Assembly: GCF_018294505.1 (NCBI RefSeq)
Contig: NC_057800.1
Location: 473,048,582 to 473,112,581, forward strand
Length of the DNA stretch: 64,000 nucleotides
From: Triticum aestivum
Taxonomy: Eukaryota > Streptophyta > Magnoliopsida > Poales > Poaceae
Direction of reading: 5' to 3'
This document shows positions 10,860 through 22,103 of the stretch, in pieces. The stretch's first letter is position 1. Each line of letters opens with the position of its first letter. A program made the position numbers and the translations under genes. The notes under the pieces are model-generated. The model searched no databases. It had not been told where the DNA came from and saw nothing but the letters and a program-made list of their open reading frames with translations.

Positions 10860-13800
10860 TCACAGAACATTCGAAGATTCTAGGATATTTAGCTCACACC
10901 GCAACTTGCTAAATCTCTTCTCATCCAAGGGCTTTGTGAAGATAGCGGCTAGCTGTTCTTCAGTCTTCACATGCTCAATAGAAATGTCGCCCTTCAACAC
11001 ATGATCACGAAGAAAATGATGACGAATCTGAATGTGCTTTGTCTTCGAGTGCTGAACTGGGTTGTGAGCAATCTTGATGGCACTCTCATTGTCACAGAAG
11101 AGAGGCACATTCTTCATGTTGACGCCGTAGTCCTTGAGAGTTTGCTTCATCCATAGCAATTGGGCACAGCAAGAACCAGCGGCAATGTACTCAGCTTCAG
11201 CAGTAGATAGTGATACGCAGTTCTGTTTCTTCGAGGACCAACAGACCAAAGATCGTCCGAGGAAATGACATGTACCAGATGTTGACTTGCGATCCACACG
11301 ATCACCAGCATAGTCAGAGTCAGAATATCCAACAAGATCAAAAGCCGAGCCCTTGGGGTACCATAATCCAAGTGTTGGTGTGTGAGCTAGATATCGAAGA
11401 ATATGCTTCACAGCCTTATGGTGTGATTCCTTCGGTGCAGCTTGAAATCGGGCACACATGCAAACACTAAGCATTATATCTGGCCTAGATGCACATAAGT
11501 ATAATAAGGAACCTATCATGGAGCGGTATACCTTATGATCGAAGTCAATACCATTTTCATCAGTGCACAGATGGCCATTTGTGGGCATAGGAATTTTGAC
11601 GCCTTTGCAATCTTGCATGCCGAATTTCCTCAGTACATCCTTGAGGTATTTCTCCTGAGATATGAATATGCCATTGTGTTGTTGACGAATTTGAAGACCT
11701 AAGAAGAATTTCAACTCTCCCATACTAGACATTTGATATTCTTCACTCATCATATAGGCAAATTCATCACTATAACGTTGGTCAGTACAGCCAAAGATAA
11801 TATCATCAACATATACTTGGCACACAAACAATTCACCATCATAAGATTTAGTGAAAAGAGTAGGGTCGAGTGAACCGGGTTTGAAGCCTTTCTTCATGAA
11901 GAGTTCCTTCAAGGTATCATACCAAGCCCGTGGGGCCTGCTTGAGGCCATAGAGGGCCTTGTTGAGTCTGAAGACTTTGTCAGGATTCTTTGGATCTTCA
12001 AAACCTGGGGGTTGAGCAACATATACTTCTTCCTCAAGCTTACCATTGAGGAATGCACTTTTCACATCCATTTGATATAAAGTGATATCATGATGGTTAG
12101 CATAAGCAAGTAATATGCGAATAGCCTCAAGTCTAGCAACAGGTGCAAAAGTTTCATCGAAATCAATTCCTTCAACCTGTGTGTAGCCTTGAGCTACAAG
12201 CCGTGCCTTATTCCTCACCACAAGGCCATTTTCATCTTGCTTGTTGCGGTAGATCCACTTTGTGCCGATGATATTGTGCTTGCGAGGATCTGGACGTTTG
12301 ACCAGTTCCCAGACATTGTTAAGCTCGAACTGATGTAATTCCTCTTGCATGGCCTGAATCCACTCAGGCTCCAGAAATGCTTCATCTACCTTAGTGGGCT
12401 CTGTAATAGAGACAAAAGCATACTGCCCACAAAAGTTAGACAAATGTGAAGCTTTTGAGCGTGTGAGAGGACCTGGCGCTTTGATGTCATTGATGATCTT
12501 TTCAACTTGCACTTCTTTTGCAATGCGAGGATGAGCTGGTTGTCGTTGAAGAGTTTGATCAGCGTTTTCTTCAGCACCATTTTTCCTTTCAGGTGCATTA
12601 GCTCGACGTTCTTCATGTTCTGGAATGAATTCTTCAGCAGATTCTTCAGTAGGAATGACATCCTCAGTAGCCTTGAACTTGATAGTTTCCTCAGGTGCTG
12701 GTTCATCTATCACAGTAGGTAGGTGCTCTCTTTGCGAGCCGTTAGTTTCATCGAACCGCACATCTACAGTTTCAACAACTTTGTGAAGAACGTTGTTGAA
12801 GACTGTGTAGGTGTGCGAGTCCTTTCCGTAACCAAGCATAAAACCTTCATGTGCTTTCGGTGCAAATTTTGAGTTGTGATGAGGATCTCTAATCCAACAT
12901 TTAGCACCGAAGACTTTGAAATAACTTACATTGGGTTTCTTATCAGTGAGGAGTTCATAGGCAGTCTTTTTGAAGAATTTGTGAAGATATACTCTGTTGA
13001 TGATGTGGCACGCAGTATCAATTGCCTCAGTCCAGAAACGACGAGGCGTTTTGTATTCATCAAGCATAGTGCGAGCCATCTCAGCAAGAGTCCTGTTCTT
13101 GCGCTCCACGACGCCATTCTGCTGAGGAGTGTAAGGAGCAGATAACTCATGAGTAATACCAAGTTCATCAAGATAGTCATCGAGACCAGAATTCTTGAAC
13201 TCAGTGCCATTGTCACTTCTGATGTGCTTGATCTTCACACCAAAGTTGGTTGAAGCCCTCGAGGAAAATCGTTTGAAGACTTCCTGCACTTCATGTTTGT
13301 AAGTAACAAGGTGTACCCATGTGTAGCGAGAATAATCATCAACAATAACAAAGCCATATTGAGATGCTTCATTTGAAATAGCAGAATAATGATTAGGACC
13401 AAAGAGATCCATGTGAAGCAATTCAAATGGGCGAGTGGTGGTCATGATAGTCTTCGCTGGATGCTTGGCCTTGGTCATCTTCCCAGCTTCACAGGCTCCG
13501 CATAGGTGATCCTTGAGGAATTTGACATTCTCGATGCCAATGACATGCTTCTTCTTCGCAAGCGTGTGCAAATTCCTCATGCCTGCATGACCAAGTCGTC
13601 GATGCCAGAGCCAGCCTTCTGAAGCTTTTGCAAGTAAGCACACGGCTGGTTGTGGTCCTGTAGAGAAATCAACAATATACAGGTCTCCTCTCCTAAAGCC
13701 TTCGAAGACTTTGGAATTGTCAGCTTCCATAACCACAACACAACGGTACTTGCCAAAGACAACAACCATATCAAGATCACAAAGCATTGAGACAGACATA

Positions 13801-14027
13801 AGGTTGTATCCTAAGGACTCAACAAGCATGACTTTGTCCATGTGTCGATCCTTTGTAATCGCAACCTTACCTAGACCCAATACCTGACTTTTGCCTTTGC
13901 CAGCAAAGATGATATGCTTCAGATGTGATGGAGATAATGGAGCATCCATCAATAGATTCTTGTCACCAGTCATGTGGTTTGTACATCCACTATCGAGGAC
14001 CCACTCAGTGGCTTTGGGTTGATCATC
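10860..14027 (-). CDS. Sirevirus pol: protease, integrase, reverse transcriptase, RNase H
   Basis: The open frame from the first ATG (13973) is 1037 codons, but it extends upstream through the protease active site DSGC at about 13990, so the ATG is not the biological start. Counting from that ATG, the integrase zinc finger is at about residues 124-161 (H-x4-H, C-x2-C). The integrase DDE triad fits D189, D254 and E290 with the canonical D-x35-E spacing, followed by [12 protein letters not shown] starts near residue 560 ([12 protein letters not shown]), with [11 protein letters not shown] and YVDD near 720. RNase H has FCDNESAI and [13 protein letters not shown] near the C-terminus. No stop interrupts it, so the enzymes may be intact. 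Domain order (INT before RT) is diagnostic of Copia. It acts in the cytoplasmic virus-like particle and then at nuclear integration. It is not in frame with gag; see the intron-like segment 14028-14278. Confidence 0.92.
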   Translation of the reverse strand, partial: DDQPKATEWVLDSGCTNHMTGDKNLLMDAPLSPSHLKHIIFAGKGKSQVLGLGKVAITKDRHMDKVMLVESLGYNLMSVSMLCDLDMVVVFGKYRCVVVMEADNSKVFEGFRRGDLYIVDFSTGPQPAVCLLAKASEGWLWHRRLGHAGMRNLHTLAKKKHVIGIENVKFLKDHLCGACEAGKMTKAKHPAKTIMTTTRPFELLHMDLFGPNHYSAISNEASQYGFVIVDDYSRYTWVHLVTYKHEVQEVFKRFSSRASTNFGVKIKHIRSDNGTEFKNSGLDDYLDELGITHELSAPYTPQQNGVVERKNRTLAEMARTMLDEYKTPRRFWTEAIDTACHIINRVYLHKFFKKTAYELLTDKKPNVSYFKVFGAKCWIRDPHHNSKFAPKAHEGFMLGYGKDSHTYTVFNNVLHKVVETVDVRFDETNGSQREHLPTVIDEPAPEETIKFKATEDVIPTEESAEEFIPEHEERRANAPERKNGAEENADQTLQRQPAHPRIAKEVQVEKIINDIKAPGPLTRSKASHLSNFCGQYAFVSITEPTKVDEAFLEPEWIQAMQEELHQFELNNVWELVKRPDPRKHNIIGTKWIYRNKQDENGLVVRNKARLVAQGYTQVEGIDFDETFAPVARLEAIRILLAYANHHDITLYQMDVKSAFLNGKLEEEVYVAQPPGFEDPKNPDKVFRLNKALYGLKQAPRAWYDTLKELFMKKGFKPGSLDPTLFTKSYDGELFVCQVYVDDIIFGCTDQRYSDEFAYMMSEEYQMSSMGELKFFLGLQIRQQHNGIFISQEKYLKDVLRKFGMQDCKGVKIPMPTNGHLCTDENGIDFDHKVYRSMIGSLLYLCASRPDIMLSVCMCARFQAAPKESHHKAVKHILRYLAHTPTLGLWYPKGSAFDLVGYSDSDYAGDRVDRKSTSGTCHFLGRSLVCWSSKKQNCVSLSTAEAEYIAAGSCCAQLLWMKQTLKDYGVNMKNVPLFCDNESAIKIAHNPVQHSKTKHIQIRHHFLRDHVLKGDISIEHVKTEEQLAAIFTKPLDEKRFSKLRCELNILESSNVL

Positions 14028-14278
14028 CTGCAGATGAATTAGTGCAGCTTACAAACTCATATACTTCATCAGTGAAGAATATGACATCAATTCATCAGAT
14101 CAATTTCATCAAGTAAAAGAACTAATAATGCAATATGAGGACGTGAGAAATGAAAGTTCATTTCTTCATGGTTAGGCTGCGTCCTTTCAGGCATGCTCAG
14201 GTCTCTAGCAAATTCTTCAGACGATTACGTGCGTCTGGAGACCTGACCCTGCAGAAGAGATTAGTTCTTTTTCTTCAC
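14028..14278 (-). other. Intron-like segment between gag and pol
   Basis: 251 bp that starts GTGAAG within the last codons of gag (14278) and ends TTCATCTGCAG (14028), with CTAAT-type branch-site words just before the end. Removing it would place gag and pol in one frame (phase 0 at both ends). It contains the gag stop at 14261-14263 and several stops in the pol frame. The donor is weak. This is a hypothesis; alternatives are a separately initiated pol or simply a decayed junction. Confidence 0.4.
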
Positions 14279-16783
14279 CACCCACATCTGAAGGGGTGGC
14301 AAAGAGTTCATCATTCTGCGAGCTCCATACGAGAAGGATGGCATAGAAGCCAGTCCATTTCGTTTCACATAAGAGGGGTTAGAGTAAGCATAAGAGTATG
14401 CAGAGAAATTCTTCGAGGACTTATGGACATAATGATTTGAAGAATAATGCATATATCCATAATCCTTAGATCTTCCCTGCGAAACAGACGGGTTAGCACG
14501 ATGATGTTCATATGAGGACTTTGATCCATATGAGGAATTTGGTCCATATGAAGAATTTGATCTGGGGTTCCTATTCTTCACAGGTGGCGTCATGATGACA
14601 TTCACCTGAAGATTTTCAAGACATCTTTTGGGAACCCAGATTTTCTTCATAGGGGAGCCGTTCCTGCAGTTAGTGCCAACATATCTAGCAAATACTTCAC
14701 CATTCTGATTTTTGAATAGCTTATAGTTGGAGTCAATTGACTCATCATCAGAATGAGGAGATTCACATGCAAATCCAGATAAGTTAGATGGATCAACTGG
14801 AGGTCCCTTTGCAGCAACCCATGTAGTTTTGGGGTACTGCTCAGGCTTCCAATATGTACCATCAGCATTGAGTTTCCTCTCAAAGGCGATACCCTCTTTC
14901 CTAGGGTTCCTGTTGAGGATCTGCTTTTTAAGCACATCACAAAGAGCCTGATGCCCTTTGAGGCTTTTGTACATGCCTGTCGTGTACAATTCCTTCAGCC
15001 CTGCATTGTCAGTGATACTAGCAATGTCCTCAGATGAGGAATTAGTGATAGCAGAGGCATGTGAAGAATTTGAAACATTAGCAGCATTTGAACATTCAGG
15101 TGAAGAATTAGCAGATTCACGTTCAATGCACTTCAAGCATGGTGGAACAAATTCTTCCTGAGAAGCGCTGATTTGTTGAGCAAGTAATGAATCGCGCTCC
15201 TTCTGAAGATCTTCATAACTCACTCTTAGCTTCTCAAGGTCTTGCTTTCTTTGAAGAAATTCATAAGAAAGCTTCTCATGATCCGATAAGAGAGTGTTAT
15301 GATGACTTTGAAGTTTGTCAAGCTTGGACTGAAGTCTCTGAAGATTTTCAGTCAAAGTTTCAGTGCGATCCATTTCTTCACCCAACATATCATCACTTTT
15401 ATTTAGCATGTTTTGAACCTTTTCTAAAGCCCTTTGTTGTTTTATAGCAATCTTAGCAAGTTTAGAATAGCTGGGTTTAAGGTTTTCATCAGATTCATTC
15501 TCACTTGATTCAGAGGAGGTATATTTGAGTACCTTGGCACCCTTTGCCATGAAGCAATAGGTGGGAGCGTAGTCATCATCGCCTTCATCAGCCTTGTTGG
15601 TGAGGTCATTTTCTTCAGTGTTGAAGATAGACTTGCTGACGAATGCAGTAGCGAGAGCAAGGCTCGCCACTCCGGATTCGGACTCCTCAGATGACTCCTC
15701 TTCCTCATTTTCTTCAGATTCAGCCTCAGAGTCCATTTCCTTGCCAATGAATGCCCTGGCCTTCTTGGAGATGCTCTTCTTGTGATATGAAGGCTTGGAG
15801 GATTTTGATGATGAGGATTTTGTGGATTTCTTCTTTTTCTTCGCATCATCAGAACTGTAATCCTTGTATTTCTTCTTCTTTGATTCCTTTTCCCACTGAG
15901 GACAATCTTGAATGAAATGTCCAGGTTTCTTGCATTTGTGACAGAGCCTCTTCTTGTAGTCACTGGATGAGGAATCATTGCTCCTTGAGGATCTTCCAAG
16001 GCGACCACGTCTTGAGAACTTTTGGAACTTCTTCACGAGCAGAGCCAGATCATGGCTCAGTTCTTCAGGATCACCAAGGCTGCTACCAGAGTCTTCATCT
16101 TCGGACTCAGATACTGCCTTGGCCTTCAGTGCACGTGTTCTGCCATAGCTTGAACCATAGAGATCTCTCTTTTCAGCAAGTTGGAACTCATGAGTATTTA
16201 GCCTCTCGAGAATATCAGCGGGATCAAGTGACTTGTAATCAGCACGTTCTTGTATCATCAATGCCAGAGTGTCAAATGAGGAATCAAGCGATCTCAGCAA
16301 TTTCTTCACCACCTCATGGTCAGTGATGTCAGTGGCACCAAGTGCTTGAAGCTCATTTGAGATGTCAGTGAGGCGATCGAAGGTTTGTTGAACATTTTCA
16401 TTGTCGAGTCTTTTGAAGCGGTTGAAGAGATTGCGAAGAACATCAACTCGAGAGTCACGCTGAGTTGAGACTCCTTCATTCACTTTGGACAACCTGTCCC
16501 AGATAAGCTTCGCTGTTTCCAAAGCACTCACTCTGCCATACTGTCCTTTGCTCAGATGGCCACATATGATATTCTTCGCTTGAGAGTCGAGTTGCTTGAA
16601 TCTCTTCACATCGGCAGCATTCAGAGAAGGTGTGACTGAGGGAACACCATTTTCCACAACATACCAGAGATCGTTATCAATTGCTTCAAGATGCATTCGC
16701 ATCTTATTCTTCCAGTAGGGGTAGTCCGTCCCATCGAAGGTAGGACACCCAGCAGAGACCTTGATCATACCTGCGGTCGACAT
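14261..16783 (-). CDS. Sirevirus Gag polyprotein
   Basis: 840 codons, uninterrupted. The N-terminal 240 residues contain the Copia-type gag (UBN2-like) domain, beginning near PTFDGTDYPYWKNKMRMHLE. A CCHC zinc knuckle C-x2-C-x4-H-x4-C (CHKCKKPGHFIQDC) lies around residues 279-292, followed by a Lys/Ser-rich basic tract. A strongly predicted coiled coil spans about residues 440-545. The C-terminus is Ser/Tyr/Gly-rich and ends in W-V-V-K-K-K-N-stop, a tail also seen in the gag of the second Sirevirus (W-I-P-K-K-K-N-stop). It forms the particle shell and binds RNA. It is long compared with many Copia gags because of the coiled-coil insertion, a Sirevirus trait. Confidence 0.92.
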   Translation of the reverse strand: MSTAGMIKVSAGCPTFDGTDYPYWKNKMRMHLEAIDNDLWYVVENGVPSVTPSLNAADVKRFKQLDSQAKNIICGHLSKGQYGRVSALETAKLIWDRLSKVNEGVSTQRDSRVDVLRNLFNRFKRLDNENVQQTFDRLTDISNELQALGATDITDHEVVKKLLRSLDSSFDTLALMIQERADYKSLDPADILERLNTHEFQLAEKRDLYGSSYGRTRALKAKAVSESEDEDSGSSLGDPEELSHDLALLVKKFQKFSRRGRLGRSSRSNDSSSSDYKKRLCHKCKKPGHFIQDCPQWEKESKKKKYKDYSSDDAKKKKKSTKSSSSKSSKPSYHKKSISKKARAFIGKEMDSEAESEENEEEESSEESESGVASLALATAFVSKSIFNTEENDLTNKADEGDDDYAPTYCFMAKGAKVLKYTSSESSENESDENLKPSYSKLAKIAIKQQRALEKVQNMLNKSDDMLGEEMDRTETLTENLQRLQSKLDKLQSHHNTLLSDHEKLSYEFLQRKQDLEKLRVSYEDLQKERDSLLAQQISASQEEFVPPCLKCIERESANSSPECSNAANVSNSSHASAITNSSSEDIASITDNAGLKELYTTGMYKSLKGHQALCDVLKKQILNRNPRKEGIAFERKLNADGTYWKPEQYPKTTWVAAKGPPVDPSNLSGFACESPHSDDESIDSNYKLFKNQNGEVFARYVGTNCRNGSPMKKIWVPKRCLENLQVNVIMTPPVKNRNPRSNSSYGPNSSYGSKSSYEHHRANPSVSQGRSKDYGYMHYSSNHYVHKSSKNFSAYSYAYSNPSYVKRNGLASMPSFSYGARRMMNSLPPLQMWVVKKKN

Positions 16784-16836
16784 AACTAAAACTCCAGGCG
16801 GTTAAACCAAAATCACACAGAACAAGGGAGTACCTT

Positions 16837-16848
16837 GCTCTGATACCA
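16837..16848 (-). promoter_or_regulatory. Primer binding site (tRNA-iMet type)
   Basis: Minus-strand TGGTATCAGAGC lies two bases inside the 5' LTR edge and matches the complement of the initiator tRNA-Met 3' end used by most plant LTR elements. Confidence 0.95.
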
Positions 16849-16850
16849 AT

Positions 16851-18400
16851 TGAAAGTGCGTTATATCGACTAGAGGGGGGTGAATAGGCGATTTTTATGA
16901 AATTCTTCACTGAGGAATTTGCCGGTGAGGAAATTCCTTAGCGAAGAACTACTAGCAGCGGAATAAGTACTCAAAAGTAAACATAACAGAATACAAGCAT
17001 AGTCATCATGATGAAATGAAGACAGGCACAGAGTACAGGAAGCGTAATCACAGGATAACACAGGATGAAGACAAACAGACTGAAGAAATTGAACTGAGGA
17101 AATTGAGAAAGTCTTCAGTCAAAGTCTTCAAACACAGATATGAACAAACACACAACACAGTTATGAGGAAATGAAAGAGTTGAGGAAATAGAACCAGTAA
17201 GCTTGGTGAAGACAATGATTTGGTAGACCAGTTCCAACTGCTGTCTCAGTTGTACGTCTGGTTGGAGCGGCTGAGTATTTAAACTCGAGGACACACAGTC
17301 CCGGACACCCAGTCAAGGACACTTAGTCCAAGACACCCAGTCCTCACCGTATTCTCCTTGAACTAAGGTCACACAGACCTCGTCCAATCACTCGTGGTAA
17401 GTCTTCAGGCGACTTCCAAACCTTCACAAACTTGGTCACTCGGCGATCCACAATTCCTCTTGGATGCTCTAGACCATGACGCCTAACCGTCTGGAAGAAG
17501 CACAGTCTTCAAAGGTAACAAGCGTCGGATCCACTCAGGATCAATCTCTTCAGTGATGCTCAATCACTTGGGGTTTGTAGGTGTTTGGGTTTTGGGTTTT
17601 TGGTTTTTCCTCACTTGATGATTTTCGCTCAAAGTCCTCGGAGGATGGGTTGCTCTCAAATGACAAGTGTCAGTTTCTCTCGGAGCAGCCAACCAGCTAG
17701 TGGTTGTAGGGGGCGGCTATTTATAGCCTAGGGAGCAGCCCGACATGATAAGACATAAATGCCCTTCAATGATATGACCGTTAGGTGGATAGATATTTTG
17801 GGACAGCTGGCGCATAGCACAGCAACGGTCGGAATTTTGAGTAGTAAAATCCTCAGGGCTATCATGTTCCTCACTGTGTAGGCAATCCGCACTGGCGAAT
17901 TCCTAACTCCTCAGTCAGGACAAATTCCTCAGAGACCAGAAGAACTTCGTCTCTGTCACTGAAGAAATTGACTGAACTGTATGAGATTTCCAATGGCTTC
18001 ACTCGAAGGGATTGGTAGGTGTAGGATTTTGAGTTGAGCATCACATGGAAATTTTTCCTTAGTATTTCCTCGACCCCCTTTAACAGTACGGTGTTTCCTA
18101 TGACTCAAGAAAGAGAAAAACAAAACTATGAAAACGAAAGTCTTCAAGCTTCATATTCCTCGCATGAATATCAAGTCTTCACGGACACACCAATTTCTTC
18201 ACTTTCAACGTCTTCATGAAAGTCTTCAGAAATACCAAAATCTTCAGTCGAAGATGTTTATTTTTAGGGGTCGACTTTTCCTGTAAATATCAAACTCCTC
18301 ATAGACTTATAGACCTGTGTACACTCACAAACGCATTAGTCCCTTAACCTATAAGTCTTCAATTCACCAAAATCACTAAGGGGCACTAGATGCACTTACA
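16851..18400 (-). repeat. 5' LTR of the Sirevirus
   Basis: 1550 bp direct repeat of 3727-5274 with the same TG...CA ends. The CTATAAATA box is at 17718-17726. Confidence 0.95.
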
Positions 18401-18405
18401 AAGTG
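18401..18405. repeat. TSD copy AAGTG (Sirevirus, right)
   Basis: Five bases identical to 3722-3726, directly outside the LTR end. Confidence 0.9.
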
Positions 18406-18584
18406 TCGTCCGTCCGTCCATCTGCCGCCCACATTAATGATACGTGGTTGCCAAGGTGGCTACTCCGGCGCCAGATGTCCGTCCCTCCGCCCGCCCACCA
18501 TTGCTATATAAACTGCTGTGCCGGCCATAGCAGCAGTCATCCGCATCCGTTCCCTTTCTCCTGTCCACACCACTACTGCCCACC
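18406..18584 (+). promoter_or_regulatory. Promoter and leader of the small coiled-coil gene
   Basis: TATATAAA at 18505-18512 lies about 75 bp upstream of an ATG in good context (CACCATGGC). The leader is pyrimidine-rich. The upstream half of this promoter is now 14.7 kb away at 3557-3721 because of the Sirevirus insertion. Confidence 0.6.
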
Positions 18585-19139
18585 ATGGCTTCCTCGCGCT
18601 CCAGCGCTCTTCAGGACGGGAGGACGACGGACCAGAAGGAGATGGCAGCCATTGCTGCCGACCGGCTGGCCGGCAGGCAGCCGGAGGACGACGACGTCCC
18701 AATGGAGAACATGGTAGTCGATGATCCAGCGCCGACCCCCTCCTCCGCGCCATCCTCGCCGGTGCATTGCACCATGACCGTCGGTGAGGCCCGTGCCCAA
18801 TATATGGACTGTGTGAGGCAGATGCGTCAGGAGCAGTTCCGGGAGGCACAGGCCGACGCCACCTACAACCACCATCTCCTCCAGGAGCACCTGCAGGCGG
18901 AGGAGCAGATCGCCGCGGAGCGGGCGGAGCAGGAGGCACTGCTCGACTTGTACCGCTCCGCCCGCAAGGGCCGCCTCGAGCGCTAGAGGTACCGCATGCG
19001 GGTGACGGAGGCTGCGGCCGCCTACAAAGAGGCTAGAAAAGAGGCTAGCAAAAAGGAACAGAAGGAGTACAAAGAGTTTGAGCAGCTTTTTAGTGTTTCT
19101 GTACATTACAATCAAACACACATGCCTGGCAATTCATAG
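18585..19139 (+). pseudogene. Small charged coiled-coil protein, one premature stop
   Basis: The frame has 184 codons from ATG 18585 to TAG 19137-19139, with an internal TAG at 18984-18986 after residue 133. The sequence downstream of that stop keeps the same style (Ala/Glu/Lys-rich helix), so the frame was once longer. The N-terminal 65 residues are acidic and Pro/Ser-rich. From about residue 68 on it is a long Glu/Gln/Arg/Ala helix (for example EEQIAAERAEQEALLDL). No recognised domain. It resembles in size and composition the ORFs at 36207 and 37140, both near CACTA-like sequence, so a transposon-borne gene is plausible. Confidence 0.55.
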
Positions 19140-19379
19140 AGAACATTCAGAACAATCGATGATTATGCATCTCAGTGACTCACATGTCAGAGGCAATATT
19201 TACTTCACAACTAAAGAATAAAGAAAAAAATGATCGACGCTGCTGACAGCAAACTGCGTCCCATTCGAAAATATCAAATGCATGTCTTGCTAAAATCAGT
19301 GAGCAAAATTTGACAAGGTTGTCCCATTCCAAAATATCAAATGCCTACGATTGTGGAATGGGCAGAGTTTGCCATCAGT
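19140..19379. other. Non-coding stretch
   Basis: AT-rich, with an ATATCAAATGC word repeated about 60 bp apart (19272, 19337). No gene supported. Confidence 0.4.
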
Positions 19380-19600
19380 TCGGACATTGACATGGCAGCT
19401 CGTGCTAAATAAACTAGCTGTTCTTTTTGTGCTGTTCCACCAAAATCAACAAATTCGCGCGTAGCTTGTATGATTTCGCCCTTATATGTTGCAACGCTTT
19501 GAATTTATTGGCACATCCTTTCTTGTGGTGGAAATGAATGATTCGAAATATTCATGAACATTTTGTGCAGTCCCCATTGAAATCAAGCTGAGCACCCCTG
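19380..19600 (-). pseudogene. Terminal exon fragment with GTAQ motif
   Basis: On the minus strand an acceptor-like GTGCAAACAG precedes an exon encoding GTAQNVHEYFESFISTTRK. A frame change then leads to REFVDFGGTAQKEQLVYLAR and a stop in the region of 19342-19380. At least two frame breaks show decay. The GTAQ element recurs in 20152-20309 and 24650-24711. The parent gene is not recognised. Confidence 0.4.
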
Positions 19601-19659
19601 TTTGCACAAATACAAAAAACTGATTAGTATAGAGCAAACTGTACTATGAATTGACAGTT

Positions 19660-19934
19660 TCAACAGGAACATACATGGTCCATGTAGAGCACACTTTTAG
19701 AAAAATGGAACTCACCAGAAAGAATCCTAGAACAACATTGTACTCGCGCTTCACAGCAAAAAAATGGAGATTTTGTCAGTCCTTCTGAGCTAAAGTTAGT
19801 TTGCTTGTGGGAAGTAATGTAACCACCCTTCAACTGCTCCTTCTGATGATAAGATAGACAGGGCTTCTTCATCCTGGCATAATCGGAAGTAGTCACTTCA
19901 CGTACTCCATATTCTTCTTCAGAGGAAGATGATC
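19660..19934 (-). pseudogene. Exon-like ORF with acidic Ser/Glu start
   Basis: An acceptor-like TTGTGCACAACAG-type sequence ends at 19935. The following frame begins GSSSSEEEYGVREVTTSDYARMKK and stays open to 19660. The acidic SSSSEE opening resembles the repeated SSSEEDSE exons on the plus strand at 31770-32417. It is probably a fragment of a related transposon-borne gene. Confidence 0.4.
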
Positions 19935-20151
19935 CTGTTGTGCAAAGACAAGAGGACTACTAAATGCTAGCATCACTGTTTGCTCGAAAAAAGGAAAGGA
20001 ACTATTTATAACAGCACAGATGAAGCACTTCTCAAGGACAATACCACTTTTTCATGACAGTATCTAAATAGTAGCACAAGACCAATAGATATGACAAAGC
20101 TCAATCATATGGATGAAATTAGTGGACGAGTACCAACCTTTTTGAGGAGGC
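19935..20151. other. Intron-like spacer
   Basis: AT-rich and non-coding, between minus-strand exon-like fragments. Confidence 0.3.
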
Positions 20152-20309
20152 TTATTGTGTAGAGCATACAGATGAAGCAATTCTCTTAAACCATCTGTTG
20201 CTATCTACGGTGGTGACCATGCTTACTATATACTCCTCGATTAGTTTAATGTTTCCAACATCTTCTTGTGCAGTTCCACTAAAATATATGGTATCTTCAA
20301 AGAAGATCC
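20152..20309 (-). pseudogene. Exon-like ORF with GTAQ motif
   Basis: Follows an acceptor-like GTGCAAACAG. It encodes IFFEDTIYFSGTAQEDV and then an Ile/Glu-rich helix, and ends at TAA 20152-20154. It aligns in its first half with 24650-24711 and 19555-19600. Similar GTAQ or related remnants are visible near 20690-20720 and 20860-20900 on the same strand, so the exon has been multiplied. Confidence 0.45.
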
Positions 20310-21257
20310 CTGTTTGCACAAGTAGAGATAATTACATATTACATTAAGAGTGGCATCAAATTAGTGGCAAAACAATTGCTCATTCCAGCCATAGCAATAA
20401 ATTAAGATGCAAAACTATATCATTACTTGTGTCATCACAGTTCTAGTGCTTCATTACAGCACCGGGAGTTGATTTTTGTTTTTCTTCCCCTTGTTCTTCC
20501 ACTTCATCACTTGGTTCAATAACAAACAAGCTTCGCCTTCAATGTAAGATTTGGCAAGTCAATTAGGGAGCACAAGTATAGTAATAAACTTAATTTTCTG
20601 ATGAAAGTGGCAAAATACAGGCCAGCAGTTGTGAAATATCCTTATCTTACCTCAATGGGATATTACGGTGAACATACAGATTGGAAGTCTTGTCTCCATT
20701 TGTGTAGTTCACTAAAATCAAGCAACATTATCATACAAGTAGCACAACATATAATGCACACTGCAGAATCATGTGAAAGAAGGCTAGTACTGACCTCTCA
20801 TGATGCGGAATTCAAACAACTCACAAGAAGAAGATCTGAACCAAATTCGCCTTAACGGATAGTAAGTAAGATCTCCTCTTGTGCAGTTCCACTAAGATCA
20901 AGCAATCAAGCAACATTGTCGGTGTGACATTTTGGTTGAACTGCACAAAACACTCTTAAAAAAAAGTGTTTTGTGCAGTGCAACAAAAGGTCACAATGGC
21001 AACAAGGTGAAGCAGATAACCCTGTTTACACAGAGGTGCAAAGGAAACAATTAGTGGTCAATAATGGTGGATCACACAGAAGCCAACAAAAAGAAGCATC
21101 TACCTTATCTAAATGGGAAAGAAAGCAAGACAGTAGCATTTCTCAAATGGTGGCATTGATTAATATTAACATAGAGATTATATTAACAATAAAATTTGTT
21201 AAACATGTAATTTGCTTTTAACTGTGGCATTGCATCAATTTTCCAGCGGCATTATTA
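20310..21257. other. Decayed repeat-exon DNA
   Basis: Non-coding as it stands. Minus-strand TTTTAGTGGAACTGCACAAG-like words recur (20703, 20877, 20965), showing further copies of the GTAQ exon without open frames. The rest is AT-rich. Confidence 0.35.
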
Positions 21258-21568
21258 GAGGGTGTTTGTTTACAGGGACATTTTGGTGTAGGGACTAAAA
21301 ATAATCCATGTCAGTCCCATGTAAACCAAAGAGGAGGGACTTTTAGGGACTAAAAGTGGGCATTTGGGACTAAAGAAAGAAGACCCCAAGGGAGTCTCTT
21401 TGGGACTCTTTCCAACAGTTGCCCCAGCCACGCATCGCACCTTGTCTCTATTAGTTCATTACTAGGGGTAACATGGTCTTTTAGCATGTCATTTAATAAC
21501 CTCTAGTCCATGTTTAGTCCCTGGAACCCAGCAGGTAGGGACTAGGGAGTTTTTAACCAAACAGGGCC
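21258..21568. mobile_element. Harbinger/Tourist-type MITE
   Basis: 311 bp flanked by TTA on both sides (21255-21257 and 21569-21571). Imperfect inverted ends are GAGGGTGTTTGTTTACAGGG and, on the other strand, GGCCCTGTTTGGTTAAAAAC. The inside is full of AGGGACTAAAA and TAGTCCC words. Non-autonomous. Confidence 0.75.
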
Positions 21569-21779
21569 TTAGATTAACAACAGCTAATGAGTTGCACGGG
21601 ACAGTGGATGCACCAGCACCATGTGCATCTACCGATGTACTGTGGTCATGCACAGTCTGTTGCAACAAAGAACAAACAACCAAGGAGCATATTTGTGTTG
21701 GTCCCAGTTTTGCTATCTTTAGACGCCTTTCCCTATGTGAGTGCAGCAAATCTAGTCCTGCTCAAACTCTACAGCCTTG

Positions 21780-22045
21780 TCCCTTCCTTTCCTTTTTGAA
21801 CTAGTACTTTCGCCCCTTCCTTTCCTCTTTGAACCACGTCCTAGATTTATGCGATACAACTTTCCCCACTACTTTCCCCCATTCCTTTCCTCTTTGAACC
21901 ACGTCCTAAATTAATGCTATACAACTTTCCCCCTTCATTTCCTCTTTGAAACATGTCCTAGATTCATGCTATATACAACTTTTCCCACTACTTTCCCCCA
22001 CTCCTTTCCTCTTTGAACCACATCCTAGATTCATGGTATACATGC
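21780..22045. repeat. Degenerate tandem repeat, 55-78 bp units
   Basis: About four units share TTTCCTCTTTGAACCACGTC, an ATTCATGCTATACAACTT segment and CTTTCCCCC. Unit length varies because a short TTTCCCCACTAC segment is present or absent. Confidence 0.7.
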
Positions 22046-22103
22046 AGCTAGAGCAATGCATGTGGAGTAAGTAAATTATACCTTAAGGTTCTTGGGGCGT
22101 GGT

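Larger units (their letters stand above)
3727..18400 (-). mobile_element. Complete Sirevirus-lineage Copia retrotransposon
   Basis: This 14,674 bp element on the minus strand has both LTRs (1548 and 1550 bp, TG...CA ends), a matching AAGTG TSD, a tRNA-iMet type PBS, a polypurine tract and the order gag, protease, integrase, RT, RNase H, downstream ORF. The Copia domain order, the PPT of the AAAAAGGGGGAGAT type and the long ORF after pol place it in the SIRE/Maximus lineage. By eye the LTRs differ by about 3%, which suggests insertion around a million years ago at commonly used grass rates (inference). gag and pol are open; the downstream ORF is broken. Confidence 0.95.
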
